The notes: a model not told the origin generated them from the sequence alone. A DNA stretch of 64,000 bases from Imperialibacter sp964351395 (GCA_964351395.1 CAYGOF010000003.1:124001-188000), one strand, 5' to 3'; counted from the first letter of the stretch, positions 20,163-27,987 are shown. A program made the numbers and translations.

Positions 20163-20496
20163 ACTTCCAGGGCTTTGCGGCACCAATTTCCAGCAGGTAA
20201 TCAGAAAGGTTTTCACCATCATGCACCACCTCAGCTAAATACCGAGCGTATCTATCCCGTCTTTCCTTCTGTGTCTGTAAAGTAACCTGAGAGCCTTCGG
20301 GGCAGAACTTCTTAGCCTTGGCTCTGGCACTCTTTGCTAATCGCAGCTGGTACGGAACGTCGGCGGTAAGTTCAGGAGCGTTAATGCGTGCTAGTCTTAC
20401 CTTTTCTTCTTTCTTCACATAGAAGCCAAGGTCTACTTCTACTAAAAGCGTGTCTCCATCAATCCAGCGCAGTACTTTGGCTTTATACTCATACAT
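20161..20496 (-). CDS. Staphylococcal-nuclease-like (SNase/thermonuclease) protein, copy 1 (111 aa)
   Basis: Compact SNase fold with the motifs RWIDGDTLLVEVDLGF, VRLARINAPE and KERRDRYARYLAEV. The aspartate of GDT, the arginine of VRL, the glutamate of APE and a later arginine match SNase active-site positions. The position equal to Asp40 is asparagine (INAPE), also seen in some family members. No signal peptide is visible, unlike many secreted SNases, so it may act inside the cell. It is convergent with the immunity gene. Related copies occur at 27493 (identical), 35408 (diverged) and as a relic near 36590, each behind an RHS tip cassette, so the link with RHS cassettes looks real. Confidence 0.88.
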   Translation of the reverse strand: MYEYKAKVLRWIDGDTLLVEVDLGFYVKKEEKVRLARINAPELTADVPYQLRLAKSARAKAKKFCPEGSQVTLQTQKERRDRYARYLAEVVHDGENLSDYLLEIGAAKPWK

Positions 20497-20499
20497 GCC

Positions 20500-20631
20500 A
20501 CTACATTTTTAAGGTGAAAAATGTAATCTACTGTTTTTGAGGGAGTAAAAAAAGAAGAAAAATGATGGTTAACTATTTGATAGTTAGATGAATGTAAAAG
20601 TACACTACATTTTTATAGGAGAAAATGTAGT
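20500..20631. promoter_or_regulatory. Two related inverted repeats upstream of the SNase gene
   Basis: ACTACATTTT...AAAATGTAGT is a perfect 10-bp inverted repeat at 20604-20631 with an 8-bp spacer. A near copy with one mismatch lies at 20500-20528, directly before the SNase start. The pair, about 104 bp apart, suits operators for the XRE regulator or the left end of the mobile unit. The sequence upstream of the third SNase gene (35744 onward) lacks them. Confidence 0.55.
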
Positions 20632-20655
20632 CAGATTAAATGGAGGATTTTAGCG

Positions 20656-20979
20656 TTACAGCGTCTTGAACTTGGCTGCTTTGATCAGGTTGTCGAGCGT
20701 GTAGTAAATATGCTGCTTATCATCATCGGGAAGCTTCTGTAGTTCCAGTATGCGATTCATGGTTGTTTTGTCGAGTTGCTCATCAGAAGAGCCTACCAGG
20801 TAATCCAGGGACACATCCAGATAGCTGGCCATCTTAGCCGCCACTTCAATAGAGGGCTTCATCTCGTCTCGTTCGTATCTACCAATCACCGGGCCTTTGG
20901 TGTTGAGGAATTTAGCCATCTCTTCCTGAGAGATGCTTCTCCTTTTCCTTGCCTCTAATAATCTGCTTCCGAAACTCAT
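20656..20979 (-). CDS. XRE-family transcriptional regulator, copy 1 (107 aa)
   Basis: The start at 20979 (MSFGSRLLEARKRRSISQEE) is preferred over 21045, because the helix-turn-helix domain then begins where it does in the family. The HTH reads SISQEEMAKFLNTKGPVIGRYERDEMKPSIEVAAKMASYLDV with hydrophobic spacing typical of Cro/CI-type regulators. A helical C-terminus of about 40 residues may form dimers. It is divergent from the ATPase gene, with about 140 bp between, and is well placed to control the element genes and the SNase gene. An identical copy is at 27988. Confidence 0.85.
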   Translation of the reverse strand: MSFGSRLLEARKRRSISQEEMAKFLNTKGPVIGRYERDEMKPSIEVAAKMASYLDVSLDYLVGSSDEQLDKTTMNRILELQKLPDDDKQHIYYTLDNLIKAAKFKTL

Positions 20980-21118
20980 AAGTGTCTGATCAAACCTAAA
21001 ATCCGTCCAAAGATCAAATTTATTTAATGTATAAGTACTAATCAAATCTTAAAAACTTTGCTTGTTAGAATCGAAAGATTAAATTTGGAACTGATAGGTT
21101 CTGAAAAACTTTTTTTCC

Positions 21119-22636
21119 ATGCAAAGCAAACTAGACCCCACCAACGCCGATCACATCACCTACAATCACCCGCCGCTGGCCATTGCCGTATTAGGAGGCG
21201 TTCGGCTGGAAGGGCTGGACAGGATGCGGGTAACACTGAAAGTGCAGATAGAACATCTGAGCTTGCGCCACAACCTGGACTTGTACAACGACACCCAAAC
21301 AGAAAAGCTGATCAGGAAAATAGCAGAGCGCCTGGAGATCGGCACCAGCGTAGCGGCCGCAGCGCTCATGGACTTAACCGACCAGCTGGAGCAATACAGG
21401 TTACAGGAGCTTGAAAGGCAAACCACCAAACAGGACAAAAAGAAATCTCTCAGTGCTGAAGAGATCAAAACGGCACAGGTATACTTATCGGCTCCCAACC
21501 TCATACAGCGGACAATGGAAGACATAGGCAATGCCGGAGTGATCGGAGAAGAAACCAACAGGCTTTTGATGTACCTGATCTTTACCAGCAGGAAAAGAGA
21601 AAACCCTTTGCACATCATCAGCCTGGGGAGTTCAGGCATAGGCAAAACCCACTTGCAGGAAAAGGTCGGCGCACTGATCCCCGATGAAGACAAGCTGGAA
21701 ATTACCACCCTGAGCGGCAACGCCTTTTACTACTTCGGGCAGCAGGAGCTGAGAAACAAGCTGATATTGATAGAAGACCTGGACGGAGCTGATGAAGTGC
21801 TTTACCCCTTGCGGGAGATCAAGAGTAAAAAGAAGATCACCAAAACAGTAGTGATCAAAAACACCAAAGGAGAAACCAGGACAGTCACCCTGACAGTGGA
21901 AGGGCCTGTATGTGTAGCAGGCTGCACCACCAAAGAGAGCTTGTATGAAGACAATGCGAACAGAGGCTTTTTGATCTATATCGATGAAAGCAAAGAGCAG
22001 GATGATAAGATCATGGATTACCAGCGGAAACTATCAGCCGGTAAAATAGACCTGGCAGCACAATGGAAAACCGTAGAGCAGTTCCGGGACATGCAAAGGA
22101 TATTGCGTCCGGTGCAGGTAAGAAACCCTTTTGCTGAAAAGCTGCACATCCCAGGAGAAGTATTCAAACCAAGAAGAACCAACGCTCATTACCTGGCCTT
22201 TATCGAGGCAGTCACCTTTTACCACCAGTACCAGCGTGAAAAGCAATACGACAAAGAAACCGGAGAGGAGTACATCGAAACGACCCTGGAAGACATAGCA
22301 GAAGCCAATAAGCTGATGAAGGAAGTACTGATCCGTAAGTCAGATCCTCTGACAGCGGCCAGCCGCAAATACCTGGAATGGCTAAAAGGATGGCTGAAAA
22401 AGGAAGGCAAAACCAGCTTTACCAATAAGGAAGTGAGGCAGGTGATACGCATCAACCCTAGCAACCAAAAGCGGTACATGGTGCAATTGCAGGACTATGA
22501 CTACGTGCAAGCAACCAAAGGCGAAAAGGGGAAAGTGCATCATTATGAAATCACCAGCCTGGAAGAATACGAAAAACTCAAAGAGGGCATCAGCAGCGTA
22601 CTGGACGACATATTGAAGAAGCTAAAGAATAAGTAG
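21119..22636 (+). CDS. P-loop ATPase of the mobile unit, copy 1 (505 aa)
   Basis: Walker A is LGSSGIGKT (residues about 169-177) and Walker B is LILIEDLDGA with E219-D220. The region after it (VEGPVCVAGCTTKESLYEDN) resembles the sensor part of helicase or primase-associated ATPases. The N-terminal 130 residues are helical and lack a CHC2 zinc finger. The last 90 residues may be a winged helix (KTSFTNKEVRQVIRINPSNQKRYM). It stands upstream of two recombinase genes, so a role in element mobility or replication is likely but unproven. I do not know a named family for it. An identical copy is at 28451. Confidence 0.75.
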   Translation: MQSKLDPTNADHITYNHPPLAIAVLGGVRLEGLDRMRVTLKVQIEHLSLRHNLDLYNDTQTEKLIRKIAERLEIGTSVAAAALMDLTDQLEQYRLQELERQTTKQDKKKSLSAEEIKTAQVYLSAPNLIQRTMEDIGNAGVIGEETNRLLMYLIFTSRKRENPLHIISLGSSGIGKTHLQEKVGALIPDEDKLEITTLSGNAFYYFGQQELRNKLILIEDLDGADEVLYPLREIKSKKKITKTVVIKNTKGETRTVTLTVEGPVCVAGCTTKESLYEDNANRGFLIYIDESKEQDDKIMDYQRKLSAGKIDLAAQWKTVEQFRDMQRILRPVQVRNPFAEKLHIPGEVFKPRRTNAHYLAFIEAVTFYHQYQREKQYDKETGEEYIETTLEDIAEANKLMKEVLIRKSDPLTAASRKYLEWLKGWLKKEGKTSFTNKEVRQVIRINPSNQKRYMVQLQDYDYVQATKGEKGKVHHYEITSLEEYEKLKEGISSVLDDILKKLKNK

Positions 22637-22775
22637 CCCCTTGAAAGACCTATCTGCCGACAAGGTAGGTTCACACAAGTTCAATAGTGGTTCATTCGCT
22701 AAATGAACCGGTAAAGCCACAGAAAGCCAGCCAGTTAATAGAGGAAGTTCAAAGACTGAGAAAACAGATACCGAA
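22637..22775 (+). promoter_or_regulatory. Leader with two hairpins between ATPase and recombinase genes
   Basis: GGTTCATT (22689-22696) pairs with AATGAACC (22702-22709), and ACCTA pairs with TAGGT just before it. A short frame from GTG at 22687 would end at a TGA overlapping the GTG start of the recombinase. The leader may tune recombinase expression; this is inference. Confidence 0.4.
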
Positions 22776-23822
22776 GTGAAAAAGTTAACCCTTGAAAACC
22801 CCTCCTTCCGCTACCTGGAGCAGAGCTTTAAAGAATGGCTGGATATACAAGGTTATGCGGAAAGCACCGTTTACAACCTTCCCCACCTGGTCAAAGAGTT
22901 ACTGTATTACCTGGAAAGCCAGGGAGTGAACCACATCAAAGACCTTGAAATAAAACACATTGAAAGCCACTACACCCACTTAAAAGAACGCAGCAACCAG
23001 CGCCGGGGTGGTGGGCTCAGCAGTGGCCACCTGAACAAGCACATCCAGGCACTCAGGAAGTTCACCGACTACCTGCGCAAAGTAGGCAGGATACAACTGC
23101 CAGCGCTGAAGATCGGCAATGAAGAAACCGAAGGGCGCTTGGTGTTCCTGACTGAAGATGAAATCAAACTGCTTTTTGAAGCCACTACCAAAATAGAGAG
23201 AAGGCCCAACGTCAACGACAAGTTAATGGAAGCGATCAGAGTAAGAGACCGGGCCATGCTGGCAGTGTTTTACGGTTGCGGATTAAGAAGAAATGAAGGC
23301 GTTCACCTGGATGTAGAAGACATCGACTTTGACCGTTCCATGCTCAGGGTTCGCAAAGGAAAGAACTACCAGGAAAGGTTCGTACCAATCAGCAAAGCCA
23401 GCTTACACTACCTGCAAAGCTATGTTTACGATCACCGGCCGGAGCTATTAAGCGGCAGCAAACTGCCCGCTCTTTTTATCAGCTACAACCGCAGCACCAG
23501 GATGCAGGGCCAAAGCCTGGCCATCAGGCTGAAGGTGTTGCAGCACTTAAGTGAAGACAGTGAACTACAGCAAAAGGAAATCGGGCTGCATACGCTCCGG
23601 CACAGCATAGCCACCCATCTGTTAGCTGCCGGAATGAAGCTGGAAAGCATCAGCAGGTTTTTAGGACACAGCAGTTTAGACAGTACACAGATCTATACAC
23701 ACTTGACGGCCGAAGCTTCATGCGAAGGCGGTTTAACCGCCGCCACCAAAGGTGGTCTATCACATCAGCCCTACAAAAACATCCCTCGCTATGAAACCAG
23801 CCAGCTTTATGAAGACGAATGA
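22776..23822 (+). CDS. Tyrosine recombinase 1, full catalytic set, copy 1 (348 aa)
   Basis: Starts with GTG; no ATG lies near. The N-terminal SAM-like domain (about 1-110) binds the core site. The catalytic domain has box I YGCGLRRNEGVHL (R171), a lysine hairpin (VRKGKNYQERFVP), HTLRHS (H272, R275), LGHSS (H298) and the nucleophile in TQIYTH (Y307). All expected residues are present. A C-terminal tail of about 35 residues with EGGLTAATKGGLSHQP overlaps the start region of recombinase 2. The family cuts and rejoins DNA at short inverted core sites. Together with its partner it probably moves this unit. An identical copy is at 30108. Confidence 0.92.
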   Translation: MKKLTLENPSFRYLEQSFKEWLDIQGYAESTVYNLPHLVKELLYYLESQGVNHIKDLEIKHIESHYTHLKERSNQRRGGGLSSGHLNKHIQALRKFTDYLRKVGRIQLPALKIGNEETEGRLVFLTEDEIKLLFEATTKIERRPNVNDKLMEAIRVRDRAMLAVFYGCGLRRNEGVHLDVEDIDFDRSMLRVRKGKNYQERFVPISKASLHYLQSYVYDHRPELLSGSKLPALFISYNRSTRMQGQSLAIRLKVLQHLSEDSELQQKEIGLHTLRHSIATHLLAAGMKLESISRFLGHSSLDSTQIYTHLTAEASCEGGLTAATKGGLSHQPYKNIPRYETSQLYEDE

Positions 23823-24726
23823 CCAAACCAGTGTCGGCTTTATTGACTACCTGAAGAAAAGGCAGTTCAGCCACAGCACATTAAGCACCAGCAAAAGGGT
23901 AATCAGTCTTTACATGGAGTGGGTGGCCACCGAGCAGCTGGAGCCGGAAGAAGTCACCTACCAGGAGCTATTAGGGTTCATGAAGCACTGTAGCAGAAAG
24001 GGAGCCTCCCAAAGGACGATCCAGCATTACATGAACACAGTCAAACATTATTACAACCACCTGGAAGAACAAAACAGGATCACCACCAACCCGGTCAGCA
24101 GCATAGAAGTAAAAGGAGTGAAACGAAAAGTATTGTACCGGATCGTAGCGCCCCATGAACTGCATGCACTCTACAATCAGCATCCTTCCGAATCACTCAA
24201 AGAGCGCAGAAACAAAGTAATGCTCGGCCTTTTGGTTTACCAGGGCATGAAAACCGAAGAGCTGGCCAGGCTAACGGTAAAAGACATCAAGCTCAGAGAA
24301 GGCAAGATCGATATACCTGGCAGCAGAAAAAACAACGGCAGAATCTTGCCACTGGAAAGTCATCAGGTCATGGACATGTACGATTATGTATTACAGACAA
24401 GGCCGGCACTGTTGAAACTAGAGCCTAAACGCAAATACCAATCTGCCACAGAAACAGACAGGCTCTTTATCAATGAAGGAGGCAGCTACAAACACTTTAG
24501 TAATATGATGACCCAGCTCATGATCAGGGTGAGAAAGATCAGTCCACAAGTAAAGAACGCCAAGCAGATCAGAACCTCAGTCATTACCAAATGGCTGAAA
24601 ACCCACAACCTGAGAGAAGTCCAGTACCTGGCCGGTCACCGGTATATCAGCAGTACAGAAGGTTATTTACAGAATGACATGGAAGGACTTAAAGAGGAAA
24701 TTAACCAGTTCCATCCGTTGGGGTAA
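23791..24726 (+). CDS. Tyrosine recombinase 2, degenerate catalytic residues, copy 1 (311 aa)
   Basis: A second phage-integrase-type recombinase whose start (ATG 23791; ATG 23809 and GTG 23752 are options) lies inside the end of recombinase 1, so translation is coupled. The fold is clear from the N-terminal domain and from LAGHRYISSTEGYLQND. Box I reads VYQGMKTEELARL, with lysine where the family has arginine. The HxxR motif reads AKQIRTS, so the histidine is missing while R is kept. The final tyrosine is present. It may be a structural partner of recombinase 1, as in elements that use two or three recombinases. An identical copy is at 31123. Confidence 0.85.
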   Translation: MKPASFMKTNDQTSVGFIDYLKKRQFSHSTLSTSKRVISLYMEWVATEQLEPEEVTYQELLGFMKHCSRKGASQRTIQHYMNTVKHYYNHLEEQNRITTNPVSSIEVKGVKRKVLYRIVAPHELHALYNQHPSESLKERRNKVMLGLLVYQGMKTEELARLTVKDIKLREGKIDIPGSRKNNGRILPLESHQVMDMYDYVLQTRPALLKLEPKRKYQSATETDRLFINEGGSYKHFSNMMTQLMIRVRKISPQVKNAKQIRTSVITKWLKTHNLREVQYLAGHRYISSTEGYLQNDMEGLKEEINQFHPLG

Positions 24727-24749
24727 ATGTAACTAATTAGATACCTTTG
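24718..24749 (+). promoter_or_regulatory. Bacteroidota-type promoter of higBA, copy 1
   Basis: TTG at 24718-24720 and TACCTTTG at 24742-24749 fit the Bacteroidota sigma factor consensus (TTG, about 19-21 bp, TAnnTTTG). Transcription would start near 24756, only a few bases before the higB ATG at 24761, so the transcript is nearly leaderless. Confidence 0.7.
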
Positions 24750-24760
24750 CAGTATTAGAC

Positions 24761-25108
24761 ATGATAAGAGAAGTAATATTTTATAAGCACTACTTTGAAG
24801 AGTTCTTCGGAAAGCAGCCCAAGAAGGTACAGGACAAAATAGTGTACGTCTTGCGAATCATCAGAGAAATAGAGCGGATACCAGAGAACCATTTAAAGCA
24901 CTTAACTGGAACTGATGGGCTGTATGAGGCAAGAATAAAATTAGGCAGTGATATTTATCGTGTCATCTGCTTTTTTGACAAAGGGAACTTAGTGGTGTTG
25001 TTGAATGGCTTCCAAAAGAAGACACAGAAAACACCCAAGAATGAAATAAAACTAGCCACCAGGCTAAAGGAGGAATATTATGAGTCAAAAGGACATAAAG
25101 ACACTTGA
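24761..25108 (+). CDS. higB: HigB/RelE-type mRNA interferase toxin, copy 1 (115 aa)
   Basis: Length and motifs fit the Gp49-like HigB branch of the RelE superfamily: VIFYKHYFEEFFGKQPKKVQDKI, then LYEARIKLGSDIYRVICFF and LLNGFQKKTQKTP. Such toxins cut mRNA on the ribosome. The toxin gene precedes the antitoxin gene, the order typical of higBA, and overlaps it by 29 nt. The pair probably stabilises the mobile unit after integration. Its own promoter lies just upstream. An identical copy is at 32093. Confidence 0.9.
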   Translation: MIREVIFYKHYFEEFFGKQPKKVQDKIVYVLRIIREIERIPENHLKHLTGTDGLYEARIKLGSDIYRVICFFDKGNLVVLLNGFQKKTQKTPKNEIKLATRLKEEYYESKGHKDT

Positions 25109-25379
25109 TCAGTTCGTAAACGAACAATACGGTGCAATAGGAACTGAAACCAGAGATGAACTGGAAAGAGGTTATGAGGCTTTTAAGCTCGGGGTAATGA
25201 TAAGAGAGGCAAGGCAAAAGGCCAATCTTACTCAAAAGGAGTTAGCGGATAAATCGGAAACGAAACGAAGTTATATATCCAGGATAGAAAATGACGCTAG
25301 CGATATTAGATTATCCACCTTGCTAAGGATCATCGAAAAAGGCCTGAACGGAAAGATTAATATCAGCGTAGACTTATAA
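25080..25379 (+). CDS. higA: HigA-type XRE antitoxin, copy 1 (99 aa)
   Basis: A helix-turn-helix domain occupies about residues 40-90 (MIREARQKANLTQKELADKS, then TKRSYISRIENDASDIRLST), preceded by a helical N-terminus. This matches antitoxins of HigB toxins, which neutralise the toxin and repress the operon. The start lies inside higB and has a strong AAAGGAGG ribosome site at the right distance, rare in Bacteroidota and probably there to keep antitoxin in excess. An identical copy is at 32412. Confidence 0.88.
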   Translation: MSQKDIKTLDQFVNEQYGAIGTETRDELERGYEAFKLGVMIREARQKANLTQKELADKSETKRSYISRIENDASDIRLSTLLRIIEKGLNGKINISVDL

Positions 25380-25532
25380 CCAATCCGCACCAACAACCCG
25401 CAAATCCGTCCCCAATTACCCTACGCTTCGTTCGGCTTATGGCCTTCACCCCACAGGTAAAGCGGTGCATCTGCGGTACTCGGCCGGTTCTGCGTTCCGT
25501 AAAAATGCAAGCCCTCACACCGTAAAACATGC

Positions 25533-25611
25533 GCTGTACACTGATAATTAGTTGAAAGGATTATCCTGTTCCGACAAGCTCCACAGCATGGAAGTGGCAT
25601 CAGAGTACAGC
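25533..25611. repeat. Inverted repeat HP1 with ATTAGTTGA in the loop
   Basis: GCTGTACACTGAT (25533-25545) faces ATCAGAGTACAGC (25599-25611), 13 bp with one mismatch. ATTAGTTGA lies at 25547-25555, just after the left arm. Confidence 0.7.
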
Positions 25612-25690
25612 ACATATTTAGCCCCCCTCAAACCCCGCTTGCATTTTACTCCACTTGCCCGGCCTGTGTTCCTCGCTGCGGCTGTTCCCA

Positions 25691-25740
25691 CTGTCTTTTT
25701 GATTAGTTGATTAGCCTCCGGCAGGTAGGCAAAAAGACAG
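25691..25740. repeat. Inverted repeat HP2 with ATTAGTTGA in the loop
   Basis: CTGTCTTTTTG (25691-25701) and CAAAAAGACAG (25730-25740) pair perfectly over 11 bp. The 28-nt loop starts with ATTAGTTGA at 25702. Confidence 0.75.
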
Positions 25741-25764
25741 CTCCTCAGCCCGTGTTGATGCGGG

Positions 25765-25895
25765 CCTGCGGCCACCACCAGACACCCCGATTAGGCCATT
25801 AGTTGATTGATTAAAGGCATGTCCTATCGGGGCTCACTGCCAGCCGTCCTCGTTCCTCGGCCTTTCCCTGGCAGGCTGGTGGTGGCTCCCGCAGG
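25765..25895. repeat. Three-way-junction fold HP3 with ATTAGTTGA in one loop
   Basis: The outer stem pairs CCTGCGG (25765-25771) with CCGCAGG (25889-25895), and CCACCACCAG (25772-25781) with CTGGTGGTGG (25876-25885). Inside, CCCCGATTAGG (25785-25795) pairs with CCTATCGGGG (25823-25832) with one bulge, and CTGCCAG (25837-25843) pairs with CTGGCAG (25868-25874). ATTAGTTGA is at 25798-25806 in the first inner loop. Confidence 0.75.
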
Positions 25896-26040
25896 CGGCC
25901 CGCAATCCAACGCTCAGAAAAACCCGCCGCCTAAAATCACCCCCTAGCCCCCGATCAGGGGGGAAGTCAACCATCCCGCTCCGAAATGAAAATCCGTCTG
26001 CCGTTAGAAATCCTTCCCGGAACGGCTAAAGTGAAGTCAT

Positions 26041-26144
26041 TGATCCAAAAACTGTGATGTATAGGGCTTTAGCTCATCCTTCCGCACGGGAGAAGCGCTT
26101 GTTCTTCTGGCCAAACTGTTGCTGCCCGTTTGGATCATTTTTTT
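26041..26144 (+). repeat. Inverted repeat followed by seven T
   Basis: TGATCCAAA (26041-26049) pairs with TTTGGATCA (26129-26137), followed by T7. ATAGGGC (about 26060) can pair with GCCCTAT (about 26155) across it. It may be a terminator-like or pseudoknotted end of an RNA. Confidence 0.5.
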
Positions 26145-26192
26145 GACCGAAGCACGCCCTATTTAAATCTTGGTAAAGAATAAAGATAGAGC

Positions 26193-26206
26193 GAAGGGCG
26201 CCCTTC
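26193..26206. repeat. 14-bp perfect palindrome
   Basis: GAAGGGCGCCCTTC, about 150 bp before the RHS-core stub. It is a possible protein-binding or recombination site; nothing more can be said. Confidence 0.5.
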
Positions 26207-26342
26207 ACTCAAAAAAACGTCAGCTACCACCCGAGCGAACCAATAAAAAACTATCTTCACATAAAGGCAGACGGCCTTTGATCACCTTGAAATTTTGAAG
26301 AGAACACTAGAAGAAAAAAGGAGCCTGCCAAAAAAATGCTAA

Positions 26343-27242
26343 GACTATTACCCCTTCGGCCTCGCTTTTAACTCGTATCAATCAGGACTCAAGAATGACT
26401 ATTTGTATAATGATGGCACTGAAAGAGTTGATGAATTAGACCTTGATGTTGATTTTACCGCATTTAGGACTTATGATCCTCAAATTGGGAGATGGTGGCA
26501 GCCAGACTTAGTTTACAAATATCATGAGTCGCCTTATGCTTGGGTGACTAACAATCCTATCAGGTTTAATGATCCACTTGGCTTGGATACTTTGCAAGAG
26601 GTTGTTGTAACAGCTAAGAGGATTCCAAGTTCTAGCAATAATGCTCTTCTGTTTCCGCCTGCAAGCCCGCTACTGCAGCCGGTTGCGCCTCCTAAATCAC
26701 TACCAGCCTCGCCTTTAGTTATAGGGCCTACGTTGCTTGCTGGGGCATTGACTGCGATTTTTGTGGCAATTCCAACGTCAATGGGAAAGGATGATGCTTG
26801 GACACAAGAGGATGGTGATGAGCTACAAAAGTTATTGAATAAAAAGTCTACGGGTCCATTATCTGATCAAGAAAAGCGAGATTTAGAGAGACTACTTGAT
26901 AAAGCACAAAAATTCAGTACCGGGCCTTTTGCAAGTCAAATTGTATTGCGAAACACCATTTTGCAAAAATTTGCAGGACATATTTTCCGAAATGAACCCG
27001 GTCATTTTCCAAACGATACTGGGGCCAATAGGGCCTTGCTAGAAGATGTTGCAAACGATAGTAATGCCTATTTGGGTCCAGATAAATATGGCAACGATTG
27101 GCATGCTAGAACTCAGAAAGATGGTAGCCAAATTTGGACGCAGACAAGGAACGGTTCCATTTTTAATGGAGGACGAAATGAAACCCCCAGGACTTACAAT
27201 AGCGAAACGGGGCTATCGAGTCCAACAATACCAAGAAACTAA
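26343..27242 (+). pseudogene. Orphan RHS-core stub with CT1, silent copy
   Basis: From GAC-TAT-TAC (26343) the frame encodes DYYPFGLAF and then the rest of the core and CT1, identical to the end of the full RHS gene. It has no N-terminal shell, no signal peptide and no good start. An in-frame TAA lies just upstream, and the first usable start would be TTG at 26403. It is best read as an unexpressed toxin tip that could be joined to an RHS gene by recombination through the core, as known for orphan CT modules in RHS and CDI loci. Confidence 0.85.
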
Positions 27243-27248
27243 AATCTT

Positions 27249-27446
27249 ATGGAAGACAAACTAACAATTAAAGAATCTTACTTGGCAATGATTATGTTCT
27301 TAGAGAACCTATATGAACTCACAAAGTCGGATGATATAGGTAGCATTTTGGGATCAATGCAACTTATGGCGGATGGAGGGACAATGGATCCTGCATACTG
27401 GAATGATTGGATAAAGGCTGTAAATAAAATAAAGAAAAGCTCTTAG
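27249..27446 (+). CDS. Probable CT1 immunity protein, second copy (65 aa)
   Basis: Identical to the immunity gene at 19917 and in the same place, 6 bp after CT1. Because the toxin stub before it is probably silent, this copy may serve as extra immunity dosage if any transcription reaches it. Confidence 0.75.
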   Translation: MEDKLTIKESYLAMIMFLENLYELTKSDDIGSILGSMQLMADGGTMDPAYWNDWIKAVNKIKKSS

Positions 27447-27464
27447 TAACGATCACTTAGACGA

Positions 27465-27494
27465 AAAGCCCTTGCCTCACGGTAAGGGCTTTTT
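27465..27494. terminator. Bidirectional terminator, second copy
   Basis: Same 12-bp hairpin and T/A runs as at 20133-20162, between the second immunity and SNase genes. Confidence 0.85.
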
Positions 27495-27828
27495 ACTTCC
27501 AGGGCTTTGCGGCACCAATTTCCAGCAGGTAATCAGAAAGGTTTTCACCATCATGCACCACCTCAGCTAAATACCGAGCGTATCTATCCCGTCTTTCCTT
27601 CTGTGTCTGTAAAGTAACCTGAGAGCCTTCGGGGCAGAACTTCTTAGCCTTGGCTCTGGCACTCTTTGCTAATCGCAGCTGGTACGGAACGTCGGCGGTA
27701 AGTTCAGGAGCGTTAATGCGTGCTAGTCTTACCTTTTCTTCTTTCTTCACATAGAAGCCAAGGTCTACTTCTACTAAAAGCGTGTCTCCATCAATCCAGC
27801 GCAGTACTTTGGCTTTATACTCATACAT
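27493..27828 (-). CDS. SNase-like nuclease, copy 2 (111 aa)
   Basis: Identical to the gene at 20161 with the same motifs (IDGDTLLVEV, RLARINAPE, RRDRYARYL). It again lies antisense and convergent to an immunity gene. Confidence 0.88.
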   Translation of the reverse strand: MYEYKAKVLRWIDGDTLLVEVDLGFYVKKEEKVRLARINAPELTADVPYQLRLAKSARAKAKKFCPEGSQVTLQTQKERRDRYARYLAEVVHDGENLSDYLLEIGAAKPWK

Positions 27829-27831
27829 GCC

Positions 27832-27963
27832 ACTACATTTTTAAGGTGAAAAATGTAATCTACTGTTTTTGAGGGAGTAAAAAAAGAAGAAAAATGATGG
27901 TTAACTATTTGATAGTTAGATGAATGTAAAAGTACACTACATTTTTATAGGAGAAAATGTAGT
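27832..27963. promoter_or_regulatory. Paired inverted repeats upstream of SNase copy 2
   Basis: Second copy of the ACTACATTTT/AAAATGTAGT operator-like repeats described at 20500-20631. Confidence 0.55.
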
Positions 27964-27987
27964 CAGATTAAATGGAGGATTTTAGCG

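Larger units (their letters stand above)
20497..26340. mobile_element. Putative two-recombinase mobile unit, copy 1 (boundaries uncertain)
   Basis: XRE regulator, P-loop ATPase, paired tyrosine recombinases, HigBA and a hairpin-rich end are all unlike the surrounding RHS genes and more GC-rich than the RHS tips. The left limit is drawn where the SNase upstream sequence departs from that of SNase copy 3. The right limit is drawn at the RHS-core stub. No terminal inverted repeats or target duplication were proved. The second copy spans about 27829-33672. Confidence 0.5.
19017..26348. repeat. 7,332-bp tandem duplication, unit A
   Basis: Every gene and noncoding landmark from 19017 recurs exactly 7,332 bp later. 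The unit begins at TACCCCTT inside the RHS-core codons for YPF and ends just before the next TACCCCTT. No difference was noticed between the two copies by eye, so the duplication is very recent, or it is an assembly artefact. Confidence 0.9.
25380..26348. other. Hairpin-rich noncoding end of the unit, copy 1
   Basis: About 970 bp with no convincing gene, richer in G and C than the RHS tips. It holds at least three long inverted repeats sharing the loop motif ATTAGTTGA, plus further hairpins listed separately. It runs directly into the RHS-core stub at 26343, and an in-frame stop (TAA) just before the GAC-TAT-TAC codons shuts off the stub. It could be a recombination site region or a structured RNA. 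Confidence 0.65.

Noticed and set aside
21166..21720. Minus-strand frame of 184 codons inside the ATPase gene
   Set aside because: Serine- and leucine-rich shadow of the sense gene, repeated identically in unit B only because the whole unit is duplicated.
22687..22779. 30-codon frame ending on the recombinase start
   Set aside because: The GTGA overlap with recombinase 1 is tempting, but the frame is too short and has no independent support.
25380..26348. Retron or group II intron RNA
   Set aside because: No reverse transcriptase gene lies nearby and no intron domain V-type hairpin was recognised.
26403..27242. TTG-started gene for the orphan CT1 stub
   Set aside because: The homology begins at 26343 without a start, so the TTG is only the first codon allowed by frame-calling; treated as a silent stub.
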